Positions 10,131 through 21,426 of a DNA stretch of 64,000 bases are shown one piece after another. The DNA comes from Phyllostachys edulis (lineage: Eukaryota > Streptophyta > Magnoliopsida > Poales > Poaceae): the NCBI GenBank assembly GCA_036346405.1, contig CM070554.1:44601058-44665057 (forward strand), written 5' to 3'. Within the stretch, counting starts at the first letter, position 1; every line of letters begins with the position of its first letter. The position numbers and the translations under genes were made by a program. Below the pieces are notes generated by a model. The model was not told where the DNA came from. It searched no databases and saw only the letters and a list, made by a program, of their open reading frames with translations.

Positions 10131-12400
10131 AAAACACTATGTTATTCCCTAGATCAGTAGATAGCACTCACAGACACATTGCTGAATCATTTCATACATG
10201 GCGTGAACTAAACCATTTCAATATATTACAAACATCAGAGTGACATAGACCACGTTAGGTCGAGTTTTACAAAAGGGGCTGAACAAGGCCAAATTGATAC
10301 ATTACATGAAAGCAACGTAAACTACAGCAGAAGCAAAAGGGGTAGAGCTCATATCTCCACATGCAAGCGACTGAGGTAGCTTGTGTATGACTGATATTAA
10401 CCAAGAGGTTAGATAATATCGGTTATACACAAGTACTGAATGAGTCCACTAGACTAAGGCGTGACCTAGACTACAGAACTAGACTACTCTTCATTGTTTC
10501 CTTATCCGTCGACTTCTAGGTCTTCGAAATATACGTAGTCTCCTTGATCCATATTATTTGAAGGGTTTGGGGGAGAGCAAGAACGAGCACAACTTTCATA
10601 CTCGCGAGCCAACAAACAAGATGCAATAATATACATGCAAGGCTTAGCAAGGATGGCTCAGGTTCTTTTATTTGCTAAATCAATGTTTTTAATTATCATA
10701 ATTACAAATTCCTATCACTTAGCATTTTAACCAAATTTCATTTTATTAAAGAGAGTAATAGTGCAATATTAAATAACAGCAGAGGTTCCTTCCGTCAAAA
10801 ACTCTACCTTATGCTTCTTTTGATCGGAGCTACCTCTATTATTAACACCACTGAGCTCGATGGCCCAGGAAAAATCTAATCTCAGGGCTAGGTGAGCCCG
10901 GCCTGATTTTCATACCGCCCACAAAGGTTTTTGAAATAGAACTAACTCTAGCAAGTTCCCATGTCCGCCTTTGACCGTAGGCACGGCTGTTTAGTACACT
11001 GTACCCACAAGAGACAATCATACTCGTTATCCCACACGATTCCTTAGTCATGTAGTTGAGCGACCATCATAGTAACATTTCAAATTACATTGCCCCTTCC
11101 GTCATTTCACCCATATGGGGTTACGCCCATACGTTGTGCGGGATGTTTACCTCGGCGATCTGGAGTAGTTGGACTACACCACAACGACTGGCAACTTCAT
11201 CTGGTATCGGTGTCCCATTTAAGCCGGACGTATCACATGCTTGCATGTTCCCATTATCCATCCAGCGAGATGACATTCAGGATTTAATAAATTTACTAGG
11301 CCAAGTTGCACTTTGTAGACTTGTGGTTGTACTTGTTTTATACGGGAGGTCATGACAAGATTAAGTTCTTAATTCAACCGGACAGTTCATTCCACATACC
11401 AACCACTCTCGTGCCCCGACGGCACTCACCACCATTCCATCCGCCCAGATGTGGTAATAGCAAGTTATTAGGGTTTTGAGGAGTAAAACCAAATTATCTC
11501 ATTCACTTCAGTCATGGACCACCAATGACTATCCAAAACTATTTCATGTTTGAAGAAATGATGATCGGGGTATTTAATACCCCGGTACCTAAGCAAGACT
11601 AGCATGTTGCTTAAGTACAACATATACTAGTATTTACCACATAGTTACTAGGGTGCCATGGAATAATGGATTCAATTATCAATGGATGGCATAATAATTA
11701 ATTAATCATCAAATGGGTATTTAACTACCTTAAGATTTAATATATATTTGATTAAGGAATTAAAGCATGCAATTTTGGTAGTTTTAAATGAATATAATTT
11801 ACATAAAATGTAGGCTCAAAATGATCAAAGTATCAACTCGCCTTGGTTAAAGACAAGAGAGTCTTGATAATCTTATGCTTGATCAAGTTGGAGAGCTCCC
11901 GCTTCTTCGAATCCTCTTTGGACGAACGTACCGGAAAAAGGTACAAACAAGCAAAGAGAGCAAATAAATACTAAAGGAATAATAAATGAACTCCAAATGA
12001 AACAAAACCAGTGTCATTAGCAAGATCTTGAATTTACAAAATTTTAGAAATAAATCTAATAATTTTTGGAGTTATAACGGAGGAGAACGGTATGTAGATG
12101 TACCACCCAATTCAATTAAGGATCAAATCTTGTAATGGCCTCTTATGTAAAAATAGTGCAACCACAAGTTGGTAACACCTAGGACCTGGCTAACTAATTT
12201 ATTCGCCTTGGCATGGCTTCGCTATTGGTGGATGCGGGTGGATAGACGGGGGAGAACGAAGCCACGGGAACTGTACGGCGCAATTGGAAGACCTACCCGT
12301 GGGCGAGGGGAGGCCCTAAGGAGGCCCTAAGGATACCTATCCTAAGGAGGCCCTAAGGAGGTGATACCTAACCGTGAGAGACCTCCTAGCTGCTAGATCT
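10131..12400. other. Noncoding, probably LTR-retrotransposon-derived
   Basis: There is no usable ORF over 2.2 kb. The texture, with words such as CGCGAGCCAACAAACAAGATG and CCTCGGCGATCTGGAGTAG, resembles the LTRs of noncoding grass retrotransposons and in style resembles the LARD LTRs at 39362 and 45909. I cannot match it to them or find both ends. A small direct repeat of CCCTAAGGAGG is at 12308-12364. Confidence 0.35.
12308..12364. repeat. Short direct repeats of AGGCCCTAAGGA
   Basis: AGGCCCTAAGGA occurs in tandem twice near 12311-12334. An inverted TATCC joint (GGATACCTATCC) follows, and the word then recurs twice. This looks like replication-slippage or double-strand-break repair filler. 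Confidence 0.7.
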
Positions 12401-13303
12401 TCACCACAAACATGTAGGTGTCCGGTGACATGGAATCTGCAGGCTTCCACCTGGGCGGTGGCACCAAGCACGAGTCAATAACACAAGATGGGATGCGGCT
12501 GGAGGTGGAGCCAACGCCGGGTCTCTGTGGGTAACGCCCCTGCGGCATTCTGAGTTTCGCGGATGGAAATTTCCGAATTTCGTTTCTATAGGAGACCACA
12601 CTTGCACCGAAATTGTTTTCCGAGTCAAACGCGGTACAGCACAGCAGCAGCAGCCACCTAGCCGATCAGGGCCTACCTTTGTAACGTTTGGGCTTGGATC
12701 GCCCTTGGGCTTCTCAGTTTCCGGTCTAGACCGGCCCATCAGTACCGAGCCGGACTCGGCTCCAGTCCACGTCACCCGCAAAATCCGCCGCCAGCGGTAA
12801 AAATCCCTGAGAATCCGAACAAAAAATGATGCTTTCATTTCTTTCTGTCGACCAATGGCAGCAAAAAAAGTGAACGGGGAAGCAGCTAATCGGAGGTAGG
12901 GTTTATGAGCTCGTCATCCATTGATCCCCCTCCTTTTTCCAGTTGAGACCCGCCTATTGCCCTCCCTGTCTCTGTCTCGCTCTTGCTCGTGGCTGCTCCT
13001 GGTGCCCGCGGCGCGGGCGGCTGGCCGGGAGGCCTCCCCTGCTCCTGCGCCTGCTTTGCTCTGCTCCCCTGTTCGGCCGCCGGAGGTAACCGTACATACA
13101 GGGAAGAAGGTCGCCCTGACGTGCTAGTTGTATGGTTTCAACTATAAAATGCGCTATTAGATTGGAAGAAAAATCGCGCGAATCCATGTGTGCTATTCCT
13201 TAGCTTGTATTTTAGCGCTTAATCTGAAGAGTATTCCATGTATGCTTGCCGAGCATTGGTACTAAACAGAAGAATCCACCGAAACTTTTGCAGGCTGATC
13301 TGC
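12401..13303. other. GC-rich region upstream of the BRF1 remnant
   Basis: GC-rich with several short overlapping open frames on both strands, none with a recognisable domain. The plus-strand part from about 12890 looks like the leader of a plant gene, including GTAACC-type splice donors near 13087. It sits at the expected place for the promoter and 5' leader of the BRF1-derived gene. The function is inferred only from position. Confidence 0.35.
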
Positions 13304-14124
13304 GTGGGGATCATCCTCTGCGGACAACTTCTTTTCAGCAATCTACTGTACTCACTGTGCCGATTACTGCCCGTACGTCAGGGACCCTGACAAAGGATAC
13401 GTGTGAGACCTCTCTTCCTGTTCTTTCTTTCTTTCTTCTAATTGGATGCAAAACTAGCTGGTATAATCGTTTGTGGAGGTGGCCTTATTGGCCACTATTA
13501 ATTGTTGCTCAATAGATTTGTATGAAGCAGCTTTTAACACTTGTGCATGTGTGTCGCTATGTTTTTTGCCAAGTTTGATGATCAGATGCTGTGGTACGTG
13601 TGGGAAGGTCCTTGATCAGGAGATTTACACTGATGATCCTACTTTTGTCAAGGACAGCTCGGGGCAGGCTGGTCTTGCTATTGTGCTTCTTAATATTTTG
13701 TTTCTTGATTTGTCTATGTAGTTGTCAGGTTGATTTGTTTTGGATCTGTACAGAGCCGGTTGTCCGGAAATATTCTGAAATTCATGGAGAGCGGCACTTC
13801 GATATCCCATGAGAAAACTTTGACGGAAGGTATGACTTTCAGGGCACTTCTTTGTCTTATTTTTCGTCCCGTTCTTGAACTAAGTGTGCGCTTTAGGTCA
13901 TGTTTGGTACAGCTTCTAATCCCAGCTTCTCAATCGATTCTTATGGAAGTAGTCTTCCCGTAGATTCTCGTGAGAATCCAACCTTCAGAAATAAAACTAC
14001 CCCTGGAAGTTTGATGTATTTACCCGCAAATGCCATTGAACTACCCCACAGGCAATCCACCGCGCGCGACCCTTCGCCTTTCCCCTCGCGTCGAAACGAA
14101 ACCCCCTCGTCTCGTCCTTCCCCG

Positions 14125-14815
14125 ATGGCCGCCACCGCCGCCACCGCCGCCCTCTGCCGGATCCTCACTCCGACCCCAACCCCACCCTCCTCCTCCGTCT
14201 ATATGCCTCAAGTCCTCCATACACAGCGCCGCCGCCACCTTGGACGCCCTCGCCTCCCTCTTCCTCTCCGCCCTCCCCTACCCCTCCTTCCTCGCCGACT
14301 GCCCCCTCTTCTCCCTCTTCGTCCACCGCCTCGCCTCTGCCGGCCGCCGAGATCTCGTCGCTTCCATCCTCTCCTCCTCCCTCACCTCCCTCCCCGCGCC
14401 CCACCCCTTCCCACCCCTCGGAGGGCTTCCTCATCCGCAGCCGGCATGCCCGACCACTCCTCTCCACCTTCCTCGTCACCCCCGGTTCGGCCAGGCCCCT
14501 CCGCCTCCTCTCGCATACCACGACAATCGCCAAGACGATCTGTTGCGCTATCCACGCCTTCGCGATCCTCACATGAGCTCGGCATCAAGCGGGATCGTCT
14601 CCCACAACATCCTCCTCAAGTCCCTCGTTCTTGGCGGCGACGTCGCCTCACTTTGTGCGGTGTTTGATGAAATGCCCGACAAGGCGGCGTTGAACCGGAC
14701 ATTGTTTCGTGCAATGAGATCCTCAAGGGCTACCTCAACTCAAGTGATACTGCCGCATTTGACCAAAAGGGAGGAGATTACTATGAAAATTGTTCCCTTG
14801 GATCACATTTTGTAA
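14125..14815 (+). pseudogene. PPR protein, N-terminal fragment
   Basis: It begins MAATAATAALCRILTPTPT (14125). After frame changes it encodes LDALASLFLSALPYPSFLAD, LFVHRLASAGRRDLVASIL and, in shifted frames, AYHDNRQ, SHNILLKSLVLGGDVASL and VFDEMPDKA, then CNEILKGYL near 14715. The repeated helix-turn-helix pattern with VxxNILLKxL and A/CxxVFDEMP is that of P-class PPR proteins, which bind organellar RNA. There are at least three frameshifts. The sequence then breaks off in about 330 bp of noncoding DNA before the shikimate-kinase-like fragment. The C-terminal piece of probably the same parent gene lies beyond it at 16060-16290. Confidence 0.65.
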
Positions 14816-15160
14816 TGGCCCTTTCTTCCGAACTCCTCTAAAGCATCGTATCAATTGGTTTTACACACCAGTTTTTTCCACCCTGAACACAAATGCATTA
14901 CTTCCATTGCAAAAAGTATGGTAGAGCTAGTGCATGGTTCTTATTTGGGAGATGTTGTGTTATGAGATGTCTGTCCATATAATGTAGTTGAAAAGTTCGA
15001 ACCATATGTGTCTAGTTCTCTAGGAGCTCTTATGAAATTTGTATAAAAGGTGGATTTCTAGGTATCGATGGTTAATGTGCTCTGATAACTTTCTTACGTG
15101 AATCCTTTGCATCATTTAGACATCTTTGTTAAAATAATCGGTGACATTATTTGTATAGTA

Positions 15161-15948
15161 TCTTGATGGAAGCGGAGAGGTGGAGCCGAAATTTGGACAT
15201 TGGAAAGCTTGGTATTGAGAATTAGGAGATGTTTTTATTGATGTTGATGATATGTCTCTATTGATCATAGCCAAGTCTGACGGGACACCGGGGACTTTGA
15301 TGAATGTTAAGCAACTATTTGATAGGATTAAGTCTTCTGAAACAATATGGTATGCATTAGTATTTTAGTAGCGGGCTCTTATTTGTAAGGATTTATGTCT
15401 TTACTCATTTCGGTGTTGCGAGTTCATTGACGAGAGCAGTTGGTCTTTGAATCTAAAGAAAGTCGAACAAGAGTTGAAATGGCACGACATTGATGAATCT
15501 TGGGAATCCTTACTTCAGGATCACACGTTATTGATAGGGATTAGTGTTCACATTGTTGGTGATTCCACGGATATTAATGAGGCGATTGCTAAAGAGATCG
15601 TTGAGGGCATTGGGTGTGTGCATCTTATTTTTAAAACCAATTAAACTTTGAGGCAAAAAAACTATCAATTAGATGGCATGCTCTATGCAAATTGCGATCT
15701 GTTACGCTACACCTTTTTACTCTACAACCGGAAATGATAACTCATCGAACACAATATATAGTTTATAGTTATTGGATAAATAATATATCCTACTCGAGAT
15801 TTTCTATCATGAACAATATCACAATTGTTACTTTAATAGCAGATAAGGCCATTGAAGCGTGTTTGCTCCATGTTTCATATCTTTGCGTATCTTCGGTTTG
15901 CACAAGTGAGTCGCTAGAAAGTGCCACTCAAAAGTCTATTGATACATG
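15161..15948 (+). pseudogene. SKL2: Shikimate-kinase-like 2 fragment (CS domain and start of kinase-like domain)
   Basis: Three exon pieces are visible. The first (about 15161-15355) reads LDIGKLGIEN, then after a frameshift GDVFIDVDDMSLLIIAKSDG, LFDRIKSSETIWY, the end of a p23-like CS domain. The second (about 15425-15616) reads NLKKVEQELKWHDIDESWES, then GISVHIVGDSTDINEAIAKE, the CS tail and the P-loop-like region of the kinase-like fold. The third (about 15880-15948) reads CTSESLESATQKSIDT. This matches the plant protein annotated as probable inactive shikimate kinase like 2. The retained introns show DNA-level capture. It is incomplete at both ends. A copy of the third piece is also at 371-425. 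Confidence 0.6.
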
Positions 15949-17085
15949 TAAAATTATCTCCTCGTTTTGTTGAAAAAAGTTGTAATCTATAGTTTTTAGG
16001 CGTCGGTAAAACCAAATGTCATTCTAGTTATGTATAGTTCATGTTATTGCGGTGAATTGACATGTTTGGTCTGCTGCTTGGAGGTGTGCAAGGAATACTT
16101 GGACAACAAGTGGGCGCCACCATTCCAAGCCGTCAAAGGTTTGGTTGAGGATTAGTGAAGAGCGGGAAGGTGAAACACGCAAAAGAGGTTGTCATGGTAA
16201 TGAAGAAGGTCATGAAGGGTGATGCCAAGAGGAGTGGAACAAGGTCGAGTCTGCGCTTTCATTGGGGCTTCTTGATAAGAAAGCGTAACAACTAGGAATG
16301 ACGCATGGCATAATTGGATAAGTCATTGTTTTTCACTCCAAATCTAGTATCGCATCCTTAGGTCTTCATGTGCTTGTGGCCAACTTTAGCTGTTATTTTG
16401 GTTTAGCACACGAGATAGTTTTTTTCGTATGAGGTATTTACATTTTGAACTAATGGGAGGAGCACCATCGATGGTTTGCACTCTAGATCATGTAACTTGA
16501 ATTATCACATACTATGCAACTCTCTTCGTGCTTTATACGCTATGCTTTGTAAATTCAAGATGCCTTCGATCTGGAAGACATGAGTAATCAAATGCTATAT
16601 CTAGTGGTACGCCAATGCAGTCATTTGATTTCATGATTCGATGTGTAGGTTACATTTTGCAATGGAGCCCTTTGGTTATTTTGTATTGCAAGAAATGTCG
16701 TTCCATTTAGTACTGTTTGCATGGTCGGTTGAATTGTATTATTGAAATATTGCTAAGAAACTTGAGTATTCTTTCTATAGAGAGTCCTTTGAAGCACACC
16801 ATCTCATTCTGAGAACATTGAAGAACATAAAGCAATGTCCCCTTATTTGCTGAAGTTGCTTAATCTACCGTTTGGCTACTCGAAATCAATCTACAATTGA
16901 TATTTCTCTCCTGAACAAAGAGGCCACATAATTACTGCACGAATGTTGTTGCTGCAAACATTGTTACTGCATCACTTCACGGAAATGTATAGAACAATCT
17001 AGCACCTACAAATTTGGGAAAAAAATTCTATAATTTGTGTGCAAATACATAGGAGAAAGACACAAATACAATTGAAGTATTACAA
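15886..17085 (+). repeat. Copy 2 of the duplicated gene-fragment segment
   Basis: Matches 371-676 plus 2774-3668 with scattered substitutions and small indels, but lacks the LTR insertion and so preserves the empty target site (TCATG near 16193). It lies inside the TTA-flanked transposon, which suggests that the other copy derives from a relative of this element. Confidence 0.9.
16060..16290 (+). pseudogene. PPR-like C-terminal fragment, second copy
   Basis: Encodes VCKEYLDNKWAPPFQAVKGL, as at 547-2866. Here GAGGATTAG replaces GAGGGATTAG, and a one-base loss in the AAGAGGAGTGG stretch shifts the frame, so it is more damaged than the first copy. The termination region GATAAGAAAGCGTAA is shared. 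Confidence 0.5.
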
Positions 17086-17526
17086 TCAGGGGTACCATGG
17101 TCTATTTGCCTTTAATCCTCCCTCATATGGTTTTTGGAGCCAACCTACCAGCCAAACGTTTTTAATAGACAACTCCAGATTCTCAGAGAAATGGATTCTC
17201 AGAGAATTAGGAGTAGAATCTGAAAAATAAGAATATGGAGTTGTACCAAACAGGGCCTTATTTTACTAGGAAGAGATGAGATTAGGCAGATTGTCAATAG
17301 CTTGCATTTGGCCATGTGGGTGGTGGAGATTCTATCGTTGACGTGGCCCATCGCTTTTATGAAGTATGCATCTTTGTTATTACTCAATAATTATCTTTTC
17401 TAAAATGATATGATACCTCATGGTATTAATAGTTCTCGCTGAAGTGTAGCTAGCTGTTGATAAGAATTTTACAAGGGGCCGTCCAACAGCTCATGTTGCA
17501 GGTGCTTGTCTTTACATTGCCTGCCG

Positions 17527-17829
17527 GTATGCTTGCACCTAATTTGTCTCTTGCTTTCTTGAAAGCCTTCCTATCCATTTTGCTTATTTCTTGTTCAAAC
17601 ATGACCTTCTCCCCCTGCACTTTGGGTGGGGCTGGGAGTATTCTATGTTGTATTTGTTATTTATTGGAGCATTGCTGTAACTCTTTATTTAATTTCATAG
17701 TGAAAGGCTCCAAAGGACTTTTTTATTAATTAACCTTTTTTTGAATTTTATTTTAAAGTTAACCCCCGGCGCACTTTATTTCCAATTCTAACCCCTTTGG
17801 TCACGCACGTATGGCGTCCGTAACGCGTC
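17527..17829. other. Remainder of BRF1-derived intron, then unassigned DNA
   Basis: Follows the donor of BRF1 exon 5 (GTATGC). No further BRF1 exon can be read. AT-rich sequence up to about 17760 is followed by a GC-richer stretch leading to the hAT element. The gene copy therefore ends here. Confidence 0.4.
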
Positions 17830-18381
17830 TCCAAGGCGAGCTATAGCATTGGGAAGGCTCAAGGCGATGCCTTGCAGAGGAGGAGCGCGCGAATAAAAGG
17901 CAGCTGAACCCTAAACCAGAGAGAGAGAAGGGGGAAATAGGAGAGGGCGAAGGGCCGAAGAGAAAGACTCACCTAAAGCTGGAACCCGTGGTGGCGGTGC
18001 CTCCATCTCGCCACTCCCGTCTTGGCGAGTATCCTCTGGTCCTCCTTGTCTCGGTGTCGCCTCCATCTCGCCGCTGCTGTCTCGGCGTTGCCCTCTCCTC
18101 GTCGCCTGTCGCCCAGTAAGGCAGCAAGGTACACCCTCCTCTCCCCTCGGTACCTCTGTTTGCTTTGCTCTCCCCTCCTCTTGGCCTCCCCCTCCCTCCC
18201 TTCTCCCGGTGGCGACCCGGACTCCCCCTCCCTCCCGGCCTTCTCCCCGCATCCCGGTGTCCAGAATGCGGGGATGCGGGGAGAAGGTCGGGTCCGCCGA
18301 GAGGGAGGAGGAGGCTGGGATGCGGGGATGCAACCGAGTTCGCTGGGAGGGAGGGAGAAGGCCAGGTTGCCTCACCGGCTC

Positions 18382-18383
<2 letters not shown>

Positions 18384-18422
<39 letters not shown>
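18384..18422 (+). repeat. (CT)n microsatellite
   Basis: 39 bases of uninterrupted CT, about 19.5 units, in the leader region of the hAT element. A plus-strand polypyrimidine tract in a plant leader often lies near a transcription start, but here that is only suggestive. Confidence 0.97.
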
Positions 18423-18425
<3 letters not shown>

Positions 18426-18640
18426 AAATGAGGCAATGAGCTGTGCGCTGCGTCGTTCCCGCTAAATGATTGAAGCCGCGATCGGCTCTCTGCTACTGTG
18501 CCAGGAGGGAGGGGAGGCCGAGATTGCTTTATGCTCTCTCAGTCTCTTCGGCTCTGCTACTATGCTTCAATCATATCTGCTACTGTGCTACTTGATTGAA
18601 GCATTGCTTTACTTCTATGTAATGCAGGAGCTGGAAAAAA

Positions 18641-21426
18641 ATGGCAAGTGCAAGTGCAAGTATTGCATCCTCCAAGGTCGTGTATGATCCAAAGACCGAT
18701 CCAAAACGTAAGGCAAAGTCAATTGACCCGGGATGGAAGTATGGCTATTGGCCAGAAATGGGCAATCGAGATAAGGTGATGTGTATCCTTTGTAACACCC
18801 CAAGTTTAGGAGGGATTAAAAGGTTGAAGGAGCATCTTGCGGGTGGCTACTCAGATGTGGGAATGTGTCCCAATACTACCACAGAAATCAGGAAAGAGAT
18901 GGGAGATTATTTGAAAAAAAAAACAAGAGGAGTAGACCAATCTTCCTAGATGATGAGGATGAAAGGAGAGGTTAAGATGTGGAGGTGGTAGCACATGGCA
19001 TTGAGACCCAAGACTCCACTGTGAAGCCAAGTTCAGGGACAACCGCCAAAAGAAGGCATGCTGCCTTTTCATTCAAGGTTCTACCATCAAGCAAGGCCAA
19101 GGCAAAGGAGATCAAGTCAGTTGCTTGTATGCTTCGAAGAACACCCGAAGAAGTTGTAGATCAAAGGCATTCTGGGTCTTTTCAAAGCACCATGGAAGTC
19201 AACACAAGGACCAAGGATGACAGGCATTATGTGAATAAGCAATGGGCCTTGTGGTTCTATGAGTGTGGCATACCATTTAATACCGCAAACTCAAGGCAGT
19301 TTGAGATTGCTTGTGATCGCACGGTTGTAGCCTGGATCGTGAGAGTTAACTTCCACCAATCAAGTTGTATCATCCTCATCGAAAGATCAGGACAATGTTC
19401 CCATTATTTGGTATAAGCCTTCTAGTTTCCATGAGTTGAGGGAGCCATTGCTTCGGGACTGCGTCAAGGAGACAAGTACTTTGAGGGAGGAGCACGAGCG
19501 GGCATGGAAGCAATATGGTTGCACACTTATGTCAGATGGATGGTCCGATAGGAGGGGACGCCACTTGATCAACTTCCTTGTCAACAGCCTGGAGGGGACT
19601 TTCTTCTTGGAGTTCGTTGATGCATCAAGTGAACAATATGATGCAACTATGATAACTAATTTGCTAGAGGAGAGAATTGAGACCATTGGAAAAGACAAGG
19701 TTGTTCAAGTTGTCACTGATAATGGTGCTAACTACAAGGCAGTGGGCAAGCTTCTAATGGAGAGGATTCCTACACTATTTTGGAGTCCTTGTGCTGCACA
19801 TTGTTTGGACCTTATGTTGGAAGACATTGCGAAGTTGAAGGAATTTAAGAAGCCCATTGCACGTGCCAGGCGTGTCACCACATTCATTTATAGGCATGGG
19901 AGGCTTCTTAGTGCAATAAGGGAGAAGACAGGCGGGATGGATCTTGTGAGACCCGCAGCCACTCGGTTTGCCACAGCCTTCCTTACTTTGAAGAGCATGC
20001 ACAAGCACAAGGATGCTTTGAAGTATCTATTTATCAGTGAATCATGGACTAGGATCAAATTGTCAAAGACGGAGGCCGACATGCATGTGACAAACATTGT
20101 GCTCTCTAAGGAGTTTTGGAATTCAATTGAAGATTGCCTTATAGCTTTAGCCCCACTTCTTATCGTGCTTAGGGTGGTTGATGGTGATGAGAAGCCCGCA
20201 ATGCCAGAGGTTGAAGCATTAATGGCTCATGCAAAGGAGAAGATCAAGCTTAGCTTCTCTACCCAAAACAAGCAACGTTTGCTCAAGAAGATCATTAACA
20301 TTATTAAGCGACGTTGGGTGAAACAAATGGATCATCCATTGTATGGGGCTGCACTCTATTTGAACCCAGGAAAATTCTTTGCCATTCAAAAGAGTGGAGA
20401 TGATACCTATATTGGGGAGCTAAGGAGTTGCTACAATGATGTGCTTGCAAGAATGGTACAAGATGAGAATATTCGGAACAAGATTGATGAATAAGCCATG
20501 CATTATGAGGACCAACAAGGAGATGTCTTTTCAAACAAATTGGCAATCCAAAACTTAGACTCAAGGAGCCCTAGTAAGTGTTGTTAATTTCAACATGTTT
20601 ATTTCATTCTTAATTCCTAATATATGCGTGTATTTGCCATTCTAGTTGATTTGGTGGTGTTCATATGGTGGGCGAGCCATTGACATACAAAGGTTTGCTA
20701 AGCGTGTTGTTAGTTTTGTGCTTCATCATCCGGTTGTGAGCGAAATTGGAGTACCTTTGAATTTGTGAGTCAATTTGTAGCTTTATTGAGTTTATTTTCA
20801 TTTACTCAATTTGTAGCTTATATGTGCTTATTAATTTCAGTAAGTTATTTATTCATTTTATTTGCTTTGCTTGCCATTTGTGCTTTTTGTAGATGCATAC
20901 AAAGAAAAGGAACCGGTTACTACACAAGAGATTGAATGATTTGATCTTTGTTGCAAACAACCAGAAGATGAAAACAATGTTTCAAATGAGGCGGGAGAAA
21001 GCGGGCAAAACCTATGACCCTTTGGTCATTGAGGATTTTGATTGGGACAATGAATGGGCCGACTCATTGGTTGTACCACCTCAAGGTGGTCGTGAGTGTG
21101 ACCTTACATGGGATGATGTTAATGAAGCCATTGGTGCATCACGCTCCCTTCGAGGTCACAATCTTCGAAGGCAAGTTAATAGGTATACTCCTGGTAAGCC
21201 TACGACCTACCAAAGGCGTCCAAGATCTACAACAATGGTGGTTGAAGAAGATGGCTTAGATGAGCAAGGGGAAGACTCGGATCCGGGTAATGAAGAAGAT
21301 GAGGAAGAAGATCCACATAATGATGCAGATGTGAGCAATTGTGATGAAACTCCCAATGCTACCAAAGATGGTGGAGAAAACTTGGATTCTACTAACAATC
21401 TCAATGAGTTCGATGATGGATATTGA
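18641..21426 (+). pseudogene. hAT transposase (BED, DUF659-like, hATC), frameshifted
   Basis: DNA-cutting enzyme for the surrounding element. The BED zinc finger is in 18641-18949 (CILCNTP, then RLKEHLAGG and GMC). 18979-19360 continues in another frame with YECGIPFNTANSRQFEIACD. 19436-20494 holds the catalytic region with CTLMSDGWSD, VVTDNGANYK and CAAHCLDLMLEDIAKL. After an intron (about 20574-20645), the hATC dimerisation region reads, with a one-base slip, CASSSGCERNWSTFEF near 20720-20768. A last intron precedes HTKKRNRLLHKRLNDL (20893), and an acidic tail ends at 21426. At least three frame changes make it non-functional, though the long middle frame shows only moderate decay. Confidence 0.85.

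Larger units (their letters stand above)
13896..17257. mobile_element. PIF/Harbinger-like transposon carrying host gene fragments
   Basis: Ends are GGTCATGTTTGGTACAGCTT on the left and, reverse-complemented, GGCCCTGTTTGGTACAACTC on the right. Further in, both sides carry a TTCTC-GAGAATCC subterminal motif. It is flanked by TTA on both sides (13893-13895, 17258-17260), the PIF/Harbinger target duplication, and it lies within an intron of the BRF1 remnant. There is no transposase. The 3362-bp interior holds a PPR N-terminal fragment, a shikimate-kinase-like-2 fragment and a PPR-like C-terminal fragment, all on the plus strand. This is a non-autonomous element with transduplicated cargo. Alternatively, two small MITEs could bracket the segment by chance, but the matched TTA and matched termini argue against that. 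Confidence 0.7.
13344..17526 (+). pseudogene. BRF1: TFIIIB subunit BRF1 (TFIIB-related factor), truncated pseudogene
   Basis: BRF1 recruits RNA polymerase III in the nucleus. Five exons can be read. Exon 1 (about 13344-13402) and exon 2 (13586-13667) make the N-terminal zinc ribbon: YCTHCADYCPYV, then CCGTCGKVLDQEIYT and DPTFVKDSSGQ. Exon 3 (13754-13829) gives RLSGNILKFMESGTSISHEK. Exon 4 (17270-17363) gives RDEIRQIVNSLHL and, after a frameshift, GDSIVDVAHRFYE. Exon 5 (17450-17526) gives LAVDKNFTRGRPTAHVAGA and CLYIACR of the cyclin fold. Splice phases agree throughout if intron 2 uses a GC donor. The start codon position reads GCAATC instead of an ATG, and nothing after the first cyclin repeat is found. 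Intron 3 holds the 3.36-kb transposon at 13896-17257. The identity is recalled from family sequence and is strong because motif order and intron phases agree. Confidence 0.75.

Noticed and set aside
12308..12364. Homing-endonuclease-like CCTAAGG sites
   Set aside because: Only a short slippage repeat; no endonuclease gene or intron context.
14041..14588. Long glycine/glutamate-rich minus-strand frames
   Set aside because: They are shadows of the GC-rich PPR fragment on the plus strand.
17911..18465. Overlapping frames rich in SLSLSL and ERERER
   Set aside because: Produced by the (CT)n microsatellite and GC-rich leader of the hAT element.
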